DNA from: Natronobiforma cellulositropha
GTDB lineage: Archaea; Halobacteriota; Halobacteria; Halobacteriales; Natrialbaceae
Assembly: GCF_025629245.1 (NCBI RefSeq)
Contig: NZ_JANZXN010000060.1
Coordinates: 62,001-126,000 of the forward strand
DNA: 64,000 bases
Direction: 5' to 3'
The notes under the pieces were generated by a model, which was not told the DNA's origin, ran no database searches, and was given only the letters and a program-made list of their open reading frames with translations. Both the position numbers and the translations under genes were made by a program. This document shows positions 54,185 to 61,343 of this stretch, one piece after another; position 1 is the first letter of the stretch; each line of letters starts with the position of its first letter.

Positions 54185-55216
54185 GTGTATCTGCTCGAGT
54201 TCGGCGGTGAAGACGACGCGTTCGCCGCCTGTGAAGCCGCGAGTGCCGCGAGCGGCGTCCGTCGGATCGCCCCCGGACTCGCCGTCGCGCGCGGCGTCGT
54301 ACCCGAGCGCGTCCGCGGACTCGCCTACACCCAGCGGGCGAGCGCCCTGCTCGGACGGACCGACGCCGACGTCGAGAGCGCGCGGGCGCTGCTCGAGACC
54401 GCCATCGCCGACACCGACCGGACCGGTTCGATCGCCGTCCGCGCCGCCGACGTCCACGGCTCGAGCGGCGTGAGTACGGCCGCGGCGGAACGGGCGCTGG
54501 GGAGCGTGCTCGTCGAGCGCGGCTTCAGCGTCGACCTCGAGCACCCGGACCACGTCCTCAGGGCGGCGTTTTCCGTCGGCGAGATCGACGGCGAGTCGGT
54601 CGCCGTCTGCGCGCTCGGCTGGCTCGAGACCGAGAGCGTCCGCGACTTCGGGACGCGCGCGCCAACGGACAAGCCGTTCTTCCAGCCGGGAAGCATGGAC
54701 CCGCTGTTCGCGCGCGCCGTCGTCAACATCGCCGGGGCGCGCCCCGGGGCGACGGTGCTCGACCCGATGTGTGGCACCGGCGGCGTACTCGTGGAGGCCG
54801 GACTCGTCGGCGCGACCGTCCTCGGCACCGACGCCCAGGAGAAGATGGTGACCGGCGCACGGACCAACCTCACACACTTTCTCTCGGGGAAGTCACCGAC
54901 GGGCGTCCCCACCGGGGCGTTCGCGGTCGCCCGCGGCGACGCCACGCGCCTGCCGCTCGCCGACGACGCGGTCGACGCCGTCGTCTTCGACGCCCCCTAC
55001 GGCCGTCAGTCGAAGATCGAACGCCACCGACTCGACGACCTCGTCTCGGGGGCGCTCTCGGAGGCGCGCCGGGTCGCCTCGCGGGCGGTCGTCGTCGCCG
55101 ACCGGTCGTGGGAGAGTGCGGCCGAGGAGGCGGGCTGGGAACTCGAGGCACGCTTCGAGCGCCGGGTTCACCGCTCGCTGACGCGCCACGTGCTGGTGTT
55201 GACCGCGAGCGAGTGA
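54185..55216 (+). CDS. tRNA (guanine-10-N2) methyltransferase, THUMP type
   Basis: 343 residues from a GTG at 54185. N-terminal THUMP-like RNA-binding region (about 1-140), then a Rossmann methyltransferase with VLDPMCGTGGVLVEAGLVG and the catalytic VVFDAPYGRQ (D-x-P-Y). The family methylates G10 of tRNA (archaeal Trm-G10). An open frame upstream to 54044 lies in the tbp promoter and is not homologous. It converges on the membrane protein at 55220. Confidence 0.88.
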   Translation: MYLLEFGGEDDAFAACEAASAASGVRRIAPGLAVARGVVPERVRGLAYTQRASALLGRTDADVESARALLETAIADTDRTGSIAVRAADVHGSSGVSTAAAERALGSVLVERGFSVDLEHPDHVLRAAFSVGEIDGESVAVCALGWLETESVRDFGTRAPTDKPFFQPGSMDPLFARAVVNIAGARPGATVLDPMCGTGGVLVEAGLVGATVLGTDAQEKMVTGARTNLTHFLSGKSPTGVPTGAFAVARGDATRLPLADDAVDAVVFDAPYGRQSKIERHRLDDLVSGALSEARRVASRAVVVADRSWESAAEEAGWELEARFERRVHRSLTRHVLVLTASE

Positions 55217-55219
55217 GTC

Positions 55220-55606
55220 CTATCCCAGCGCGGCCTGCGTGCGAGCGGCCACCCAGTCGTAGCTGGCGGCGGCGACGCCGATGGCGAACGCGAGAGCGAA
55301 CGCCAGCGCCTCGGAGTCGAGCGTCAGCGTCGACTCGAGTGACGGCACCGTGAGCGTCCCGACGAAGACGAGCAGCGCGAGCCAGCTGGCGAGACCGAAG
55401 CGCAGTACGTGGGTGTAGGTGAGCGCGGTCTCGGGCACGACGACGAGCGCGAGACCGACGAGCGTGCCGGGAACGAACGCCAGCGCCGCGAAGGCGACGA
55501 GCGGAAGGTCGGTCGTGGCGTCGAGGACGGTCCCCGTGGTGAGCGCGAGCGCGAGCGCACAGACGAAGACGGTGGCGACGCGCTCGAGCGTCTCTGCGGT
55601 GGGCAT
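55220..55606 (-). CDS. Four-helix membrane protein
   Basis: 128 residues, hydrophobic helices around VATVFVCALALALTTGTV, LVAFAALAFVPGTLVGLAL, LRFGLASWLALLVFVGTL and ALAFALAFAIGVAAASYDW. A TCTTTACACC element about 26 bases before the ATG fits. Function unknown; only three bases separate its end from the tRNA methyltransferase stop. Confidence 0.7.
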   Translation of the reverse strand: MPTAETLERVATVFVCALALALTTGTVLDATTDLPLVAFAALAFVPGTLVGLALVVVPETALTYTHVLRFGLASWLALLVFVGTLTVPSLESTLTLDSEALAFALAFAIGVAAASYDWVAARTQAALG

Positions 55607-55749
55607 ACCTCAGCGTCGAACGTCGGTGTAAAGAACTTGTTGGTCACCGCGAGCGCGGGTGCGCGCGGCAGGTGGATGGACTCGAGTGGGGCCGGTCAGT
55701 CGAATGGACTCGAGTGGGACGATCAATCGAATGTACTCGGTGAGAGCGA

Positions 55750-56190
55750 TCAGTCGGCGGCGCTCTCGAGGACGCGCTCGCGGAGGCGTTCGTCCTCGTC
55801 GGTCTCGACCTGGAGGTCGGGGACGGGGACGGGCGAGCCGTGTTCGTCGATGGCGACGAAGGTGAACGTCGACTCGGTGGTCTTCTCGGTCTCGCCGGTG
55901 CGCGGTTCCTCGCGCCAGGCGCGGAGGGCGACGTGGACGCTCGTCTGACCCGCGTCGTAGACGTAGGCCTCGACGAGGGCGGTGTCGCCGATCAGGACGG
56001 GGCGCTCGAAGTCGAGTTCGTTCACCCGTGCGGTGACGCAGGTCTCTCCGGCGAAGCGCATCGCCGACATCGCACCGACCTCGTCGAGCCACTTCATCAG
56101 GTTGCCGCCGTGGAGCGTCTGGTAGTTGTTCGCGTGGTTCGGCTGGACGCGAAACCGGTTCCGAATGCGCGTCTCCGTGAGCGTGGGCAT
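55750..56190 (-). CDS. Acyl-CoA thioesterase, hotdog fold
   Basis: 146 residues. Brown-fat-type/YciA hotdog signature: NNYQTLHGGNLMKWLDEVGA with the catalytic Asp/Asn region, then ARVNELDFERPVLIGDTALV. It hydrolyses acyl-CoA. It ends in a short acidic tail. A GATTTATCT element about 26 bases upstream supports the start. Confidence 0.88.
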   Translation of the reverse strand: MPTLTETRIRNRFRVQPNHANNYQTLHGGNLMKWLDEVGAMSAMRFAGETCVTARVNELDFERPVLIGDTALVEAYVYDAGQTSVHVALRAWREEPRTGETEKTTESTFTFVAIDEHGSPVPVPDLQVETDEDERLRERVLESAAD

Positions 56191-56308
56191 GAGCGACCGT
56201 TCGCCCCAGGAGAGATAAATCGCCGCGGTATCCGGCCGGGTCGTCGGGCCGAGTGTCGTCGGCCGGGTTTATCGTCGCCGAATGCATCAGTGCGAGTAGT
56301 GGTGACCA

Positions 56309-56563
56309 GTGAGTTCTGACGAGGGAGAACCGACGGCCTACGGCACCGCTGAACGCAACGACCGTGGACAGCTGACGATTCCAAAACAGCTGCGAGACGA
56401 CCTCCAGCTCGACGGCGGAACGACGTTCGAAGTGCGCCGCGAGGGTGGCGAGATTCGGCTGGTGCGGGAGGTACCCGAACTCGAGACGGTGACACGGGGC
56501 GGCGAGTGGGGACGGGAAGCGTTTCGCGACGCGGGCGGGGCGACGTTCAGTAACCGTCAGTGA
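56309..56563 (+). CDS. AbrB/SpoVT-type DNA-binding protein
   Basis: 84 residues from a GTG. Swapped-hairpin fold: GQLTIPKQLRDDLQLDGGTT followed by FEVRREGGEIRLV. Members act as regulators or antitoxins. No toxin gene (PIN type) follows; the next gene converges, and the 61 bases between are non-coding. The C-terminal 25 residues are unassigned. Confidence 0.8.
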   Translation: MSSDEGEPTAYGTAERNDRGQLTIPKQLRDDLQLDGGTTFEVRREGGEIRLVREVPELETVTRGGEWGREAFRDAGGATFSNRQ

Positions 56564-56624
56564 TGCTACGTACTGAGGTGTGAGCGACGACACGCTGGCG
56601 AGTGGGCGGCGAGTGAGCGGGTGC

Positions 56625-57683
56625 TCACGCCTCGCGGCCGAGTTCCGCCAGCAGGCGCGAGACGTGGACGCGGTCGCTCGTCCCCTCGAGCATGACGAAC
56701 TCGACGTCGGCGGCGAGACGGTGGATGCGCGCTAAGTCGGCTCCCTGGTAGCGTTTTCGCGAGACGGCGAGGATCTCCTCGAGCACCTCGCTGCCGCTCA
56801 AGCCCTCGTCGACGAGCAGGCTGTCGAGCGTCTTGCGGGCGTCGGTAAACTGGCCGGTCTCTGCGGCGTCGAGCATCGTTTCGACCTCCTCCGTGAGACC
56901 GACCGCGCCGATAGTCTCGTAGGCGCTCTGCATGGTGATCTCGTCGGTCTCGAGCGCGGTCGTCTGGGCGGCCAGAATCGCCCGCCGGAGGTCGCCGTTG
57001 GCGTAGCCCGCGACGAACTCGAGGCCGTCGGCGTCGTATGGAACGCCCTCGCGTTCGACGATCCGCTCGAGGACGGTCGCGATCTCGGCGCTCGAGGGGG
57101 CGCGGATCGAGACGGGGAAACACCGCGAGCGGATCGGCGGGATGAGTTTCGAGGGCTGGCGCGTCGCGATGACGAACTGCGTGGTCCGGTGGTGTTGTTC
57201 CATGATCCGGCGCAGCGCGTGCTGGAAGTCCTCGCGGATCCCCTCGGTGTTGTCGAGTAAGATGGTCTTGTAGGTCCCACTCGAGGGGGCGTAGCCCGCC
57301 TGTTCTTTGAGGACGTGGGCGATCATGTCGCGTTTGGACCACTCGCGTTTGTACTTCTTGCGCTGGTCGGATCCGCGCCGGTACTGCTTCGAGAAGGCGG
57401 TCTGGCCCTGGAGGAAGTGTGAGAAGCGGGGGTCGTCTCTGATCTCGGCTTTCGTCCGGTCGAAGAAGTCGGCGACGTTGAGTTCGACGAAGTCGTTGTC
57501 GACGTCGTCGTGAGCCTCGCGGGCCAGCGCGCGCGCCGCGGCGGTCTTCCCGCTGCCGGGCGGTCCCTGGAGGATGAGGTTGATCGGTTCCTCGACCGCC
57601 CGTGCCAGGTACTCGCGGGCGTCTGCCTGTGGCAACTCCGCGAGCGTCGGCGCGTGCGTCTCGGTCCACAGCGGCGCGTCCAT
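56625..57683 (-). CDS. Replication factor C small-subunit-like AAA+ protein (RfcC type)
   Basis: 352 residues. AAA+ clamp-loader fold: Walker A GPPGSGKTAAA, sensor/arginine-finger region IRSRCFPVSIRAPS, and a C-terminal collar. The Walker B box is LLDNTEGIRED, where canonical RFC small subunits have D-E-A-D; the catalytic acidic pair is replaced. This deviation marks the haloarchaeal RfcC paralogue, probably a structural or regulatory subunit of the clamp loader for PCNA. I see a normal P-loop, so ATP may bind without normal hydrolysis. Confidence 0.85.
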   Translation of the reverse strand: MDAPLWTETHAPTLAELPQADAREYLARAVEEPINLILQGPPGSGKTAAARALAREAHDDVDNDFVELNVADFFDRTKAEIRDDPRFSHFLQGQTAFSKQYRRGSDQRKKYKREWSKRDMIAHVLKEQAGYAPSSGTYKTILLDNTEGIREDFQHALRRIMEQHHRTTQFVIATRQPSKLIPPIRSRCFPVSIRAPSSAEIATVLERIVEREGVPYDADGLEFVAGYANGDLRRAILAAQTTALETDEITMQSAYETIGAVGLTEEVETMLDAAETGQFTDARKTLDSLLVDEGLSGSEVLEEILAVSRKRYQGADLARIHRLAADVEFVMLEGTSDRVHVSRLLAELGREA

Positions 57684-57722
57684 CGTCGCCGGATAGGGAT
57701 GGGGCGGGTAAGAATCGGTCGG

Positions 57723-58862
57723 TTACTCCTCGGCGTCGCCCTCGTCGTCGGTCTCCTCCGCAGCCCCGAACTCCTCGCCGATGGTGACCGTCGTCTCGAT
57801 ACGTTCGCCGTCCTCGTCGGTGAACGCCGTCGCCTCCTCGTCTTCGAGCGCCGACGGTTCGCCCTCGTAGGCGACGACGGTGACGGTCTCACCGTCTGCG
57901 AGTCCGTCGAGGTCGAGCGTGACGTTCTCGTGTGCGCCGGGACCGAGCGCATCGGAGGTGGCGAGCGGCGAGCCCTCGTCGTCCTCGACGGCGAGGAAAC
58001 CGTCGGCCGGGAGGGTCGCGTCGAGGCGGAGCGCGTCGCCGTCGGCCGCGAGGACGCGCAGGTCGGGTTCGGCGTCGTACTCGAGGTAGACCTCACCGAG
58101 TGAGCCGTCGTGGGCGGTGTAGACGCCGTAGACGTACGCGCCGGGGTCGGTGCCGTTGAGGTCGACCGAGAAGGTGAGTTCACGCGTCTCGTTGGGCTCG
58201 AGTTCGGGTAGCTGGCGTTCGTAGAGTTGGCCGCCGAGGCGGACGTCGACGTGTTCTCTGATCTCGGCGTCGTTGGGGTTGTGGACCTCGGCAGTGATCT
58301 CGAGCGTGGTGTTGACCGCCGCCGTCTCGGGGGCGTCGACGGACTCGACGGAGAGCGAGGTGGTCGCGTCGGCCGAGATGTCGTCGCTCATCGTCACCGT
58401 CGCGGTGTCACTGACCGGGTAGCCGTCGTCGACGTACGGGCGGTCGTGGTCGTCACCCTCGGCGGCCTCGCTCTCGTGGACGAAGGTCTCGTTCTCGGTC
58501 GCGTCGTGGTAGACCGTCGCCGTGAGCGCGCCGAGCATCTCGAGGTCCTCGTCGCCGCGCTGGTCGACGACGACCTCCTCGTGGCTACCCGACTCGAGGT
58601 ACGCGGAGACGCCGACGACCTCGTGGCCATCGGCGACGACGACGAAGCCACCGTCGGAGAGTGAGACGTTGTCGACGACGACGCTCGTCCCGTCGCCGGT
58701 CTGGTCGGCGAACGCGATCGAGGCCTCGGGCTCGTCGGCGACCTCGGCACCGAAGAGCATGGGTGCCTGGCCGACGACCGTCCCCGCCGCGAGGACGATA
58801 GCGACGGCGATCAAGATCGCGCCGATCCGTTTTACCGTTCCAAACCGTTGTGTCGTGCTCAT
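57723..58862 (-). CDS. Surface protein with DUF7282-like repeats and a CARDB-like domain
   Basis: 379 residues. An N-terminal signal or anchor (RIGAILIAVAIVLAAGTVVG). The first domain is about 46-155 (DQTGDGTSVVVDNVSLSDGG, AYLESGSHEEVVVD), typical of haloarchaeal secreted proteins. A CARDB-like stretch follows about 165-255 (NTTLEITAEVHNPNDAEIR). A second, related DUF7282-like domain lies about 265-365 (DATLPADGFLAVEDDEGSP, LGPGAHENVTLDLDGLADGE). Ends in an acidic tail. Function unknown; extracellular. Confidence 0.78.
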   Translation of the reverse strand: MSTTQRFGTVKRIGAILIAVAIVLAAGTVVGQAPMLFGAEVADEPEASIAFADQTGDGTSVVVDNVSLSDGGFVVVADGHEVVGVSAYLESGSHEEVVVDQRGDEDLEMLGALTATVYHDATENETFVHESEAAEGDDHDRPYVDDGYPVSDTATVTMSDDISADATTSLSVESVDAPETAAVNTTLEITAEVHNPNDAEIREHVDVRLGGQLYERQLPELEPNETRELTFSVDLNGTDPGAYVYGVYTAHDGSLGEVYLEYDAEPDLRVLAADGDALRLDATLPADGFLAVEDDEGSPLATSDALGPGAHENVTLDLDGLADGETVTVVAYEGEPSALEDEEATAFTDEDGERIETTVTIGEEFGAAEETDDEGDAEE

Positions 58863-59108
58863 TGTGTCGCAGATAGCCGGGTATTACCAGACCCTTCGAG
58901 GGCCAGCGACGTAAACTCCGTCCTCCGTTTCTGACACGACCCGGACGATAATGCCGAATTGGGTACCGTTCACACCGTTCACGGCAACGTGTTCTCGAGG
59001 AACACATCAGTTCGTGTGTAGTTTCCCGGCATCCGTCCGGAGTGGCAGCGAGGTGCCCACCGCGCGATTCGAAGCCGGTTTAGCCCTCGCCCGCCGACAC
59101 CGTCACAG
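58863..59108. other. Divergent intergenic region before rnz
   Basis: 246 bases; promoters for the surface protein and RNase Z. A GGTTTAGCC element about 24-32 bases before the rnz ATG is the likely rnz TATA box. No gene seen. Confidence 0.4.
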
Positions 59109-60041
59109 ATGCCACTGCGCGTGACGTTCCTGGGGACGGCCGGAGCGGTGCCGACCACGGCGCGAAACCCGAGTTCGATCTTCGTCGCTCGAGAGGGCGA
59201 GGAGCTGCTCTTCGACGCCGGGGAGGGCACCCAGCGCCAGATGATGCGCTTCGGAACCGGCTTCGCACTCGGCCACCTGTTCGTCACGCACCTCCACGGC
59301 GACCACGTCCTCGGAATTCCCGGCTTGCTGCAGACGATGGACTTCAACGACCGCGAAGCGCCACTCGAGATCCACACCCCGCGTGGGACGCGCCGCGAGA
59401 TCGAGTCGCTCGTGAGCCTCCTCGGGAACCGGCCGACGTTCCCGGTCAGAGTCACCGAGGCCGCCCCCGGCGAGGTCGCCTACCGCGCCGACGAGTACGA
59501 GGTCCGCGCGTTCGCGACCGACCACGACACCCGCTCGGTCGGCTACGCGCTCGTCGAAGACGACCGGAAGGGCCGCTTCGACCGCGAGCGCGCCGAGGAA
59601 CTCGGCGTCCCCGTCGGCCCGCAGTTCTCGAGACTCCACCGGGGCGAGGCGGTCGAACTCGAAGACGGCACCGTCGTCGACCCCGACGAGGTCGTCGGCG
59701 AACCCCGCCCCGGCCGGTCGCTCGTCATCACCGGCGACACCCGGCCGACGGCGGCCACACTCGAGGCCGCGGAGGACCCGGACCTGCTGGTCCACGACGC
59801 GACCTTCGCCGACGACCGCGTCGAGCGCGCGAGCGACACCGCCCACTCGACCGCCCGCCAGGCCGCCGAACTCGCCAGCAGAGCGGGCGCGAAACGCCTC
59901 GCCCTGATGCACCTCTCCTCGCGCTACGCGGGCCGGGCCGACGCCCACCTCGAGGAAGCCCGCGAGGTCTTCGACGGCGAGGTGTTCGTCCCCGAAGATG
60001 GCGAGACGCTCGAGATACCGTACGCAGACGGCGAGGCGTAG
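59109..60041 (+). CDS. rnz: Ribonuclease Z
   Basis: 310 residues, short-form tRNase Z. Metallo-beta-lactamase motif THLHGDH (ligands H61, H63, D65, H66), RNase Z strings AGAVPTTARNPSS and FDAGEGTQRQM, then LVITGDTRPT and LALMHLSSRYAG with the late histidine. It removes the 3' trailer from precursor tRNA. The ~35-residue flexible arm insert is present. Last gene before the scar at 60-61 kb. Confidence 0.95.
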   Translation: MPLRVTFLGTAGAVPTTARNPSSIFVAREGEELLFDAGEGTQRQMMRFGTGFALGHLFVTHLHGDHVLGIPGLLQTMDFNDREAPLEIHTPRGTRREIESLVSLLGNRPTFPVRVTEAAPGEVAYRADEYEVRAFATDHDTRSVGYALVEDDRKGRFDRERAEELGVPVGPQFSRLHRGEAVELEDGTVVDPDEVVGEPRPGRSLVITGDTRPTAATLEAAEDPDLLVHDATFADDRVERASDTAHSTARQAAELASRAGAKRLALMHLSSRYAGRADAHLEEAREVFDGEVFVPEDGETLEIPYADGEA

Positions 60042-60325
60042 ACTACACTTACGGTGGTCGCGGGGTGAACGGATAGTAACGTCCTCGAGGAGACGGCGGG
60101 ACAGAGAGCAGAACGCCGATCGACTGCTTACGGTTCGAAAATGGTCGGGTCGGCTCTGGTGAACCACTAGACGACGGCGACTGTCGGTGGAACATCGCGC
60201 CGCTCGAGTCGCCACACGGGGACGATCACGGTGAGAACCTCCTGGAATCGGGCGGTGGCACGCTGATGAGCCGGTCTCTGGACAACTGTAAGACAACACG
60301 ACTCGACGCAGTATGACGATTCCCA
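60042..60325. other. Gap between rnz and the IS6 remnant
   Basis: 284 bases with no recognised gene. A leftward open frame runs through the last 160 bases, but its sequence no longer resembles the transposase. Probably scar sequence. Confidence 0.4.
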
Positions 60326-60556
60326 GAGCCGTCCTAATTGAACAAGCGCCGTCCGAGAGCCACACTGATCGACGAGAAAGGGCGCCTCAGAGAGGCCGTG
60401 TTTCTCGCGGAGTCCATGCAGGAACGCAGCTACCGGATCAGTGCCGTGGCGACCGAACAACTGGGCGTCGAGCATCAACTTCGTTCCGAGGGCTATTGGG
60501 GCGTACAACCACAACCACTCGCCGTTACTCTTGACAGCAGGCTTCGAAGAGTCGTG
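60326..60556 (-). pseudogene. IS6-family transposase fragment
   Basis: Read leftward: SNGEWLWLYAPIALGTKLML, DAQLFGRHGTDPVAAFLHGL, REKHGLSEAPFLVDQ, then RTALVQLGRL. This is the middle of the DDE domain of ISH14/ISH15-like IS6 transposases. The third acidic residue region and both ends are missing, and the match stops abruptly near 60326. Inactive. Confidence 0.8.
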
Positions 60557-60622
60557 ATGGATCACAGCACATATGTGTCAATCATCTATTATTCGGTCCG
60601 ATGTGTCGATGTCTGACGAGAC

Positions 60623-60630
60623 TTTATACT
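60623..60630 (+). promoter_or_regulatory. TATA box of the coiled-coil gene
   Basis: TTTATACT, 23-30 bases before the ATG at 60653, typical leaderless spacing. Confidence 0.55.
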
Positions 60631-60652
60631 GGTTGGGAACCCCGCATGAGAT

Positions 60653-61072
60653 ATGAGTAGTGATTCGAAGGAATCCGCGGGAGGCGACAAACAGAACCAG
60701 TCCCCTGAGACGGATGGCACCGCATCTGCGACTGACACGCCCAGGACACAACCGCTGTCGATAACGCTTCCAGACGGGAGTGAGAACGTTGCTGACGCGA
60801 TCGTCACCCATAGAGAGATGCTGACTGATCCCCACGAACACGGGTTGGCAACTGCTGAGGACATCTCACATCTTTCAGAGGCTATGGAAACATTCACGGG
60901 TAGATTAGAAAAGACCACCCAGCAGTACGACGAGTCTCAATCGCAGATCGACGACCTCCAACATGTCGTGGAACAACAACAGCAACAAATCAACGAACTG
61001 CAATCGGTAATCATTTCACTCGCAGATATTCTGGGGACCGAAGTAGAGTGGACAACGTTCAACGATACATAG
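60653..61072 (+). CDS. Coiled-coil protein of unknown function in the scar region
   Basis: 139 residues. Ser/Thr/Asp-rich first 40 residues, a short beta segment (PLSITLPDGSENVADAIVTH), then a long coiled coil (HLSEAMETFTGRLEKTTQQY, then glutamine-rich VVEQQQQQINELQSVIISLA). Codon use and GC are lower than the flanking core genes, suggesting transfer. It lies between an IS6 fragment and an IS5-type end. No family recognised. Confidence 0.65.
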   Translation: MSSDSKESAGGDKQNQSPETDGTASATDTPRTQPLSITLPDGSENVADAIVTHREMLTDPHEHGLATAEDISHLSEAMETFTGRLEKTTQQYDESQSQIDDLQHVVEQQQQQINELQSVIISLADILGTEVEWTTFNDT

Positions 61073-61211
61073 GGGGAGCCGCAGGCGCCACAGGAAGTCG
61101 TCTACAACGTCGAGCGAGCCATCAGCGATAGTAGCCACTGCAAGTCAGTGCATACCTGATCGCCAGACGGGTCGGCGATGGGTGTGTAAATCGTTGCAGT
61201 TGTTACTGTAG

Positions 61212-61247
61212 TGAAATCAACCGCTGTATGGCGATTCACCACGGCCT
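61212..61247. mobile_element. Solitary IS5-type end
   Basis: Reads GTGAAATCAACCGCTGTATG then GCGATTCACCACGGCC; its reverse complement matches the IS5-type ends at 40031 and 41647 over more than 30 bases with few mismatches. No transposase reading frame of that family is attached. It is a right-hand end left after deletion, or the end of a non-autonomous copy. The rest of the 61073-61343 gap shows only the DUF460 promoter. Confidence 0.8.
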
Positions 61248-61312
61248 ATTTATCAAATGTCCCCTGGGTGGGAAATCGACACCATCGTGTCAGCCCGTCA
61301 CACCCGCGGCGG

Positions 61313-61320
61313 ATTTATAC
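61313..61320 (+). promoter_or_regulatory. TATA box of the DUF460 gene
   Basis: ATTTATAC, 24-31 bases before the GTG at 61344. It decides for GTG over the ATG at 61257. Confidence 0.6.
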
Positions 61321-61343
61321 CCTCCTCACCCCTATCGCCTCCC

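Noticed and set aside
60167-60325. Continuation of the IS6 transposase fragment
   Set aside because: The frame stays open but loses all resemblance to IS6 transposases after about 60326.
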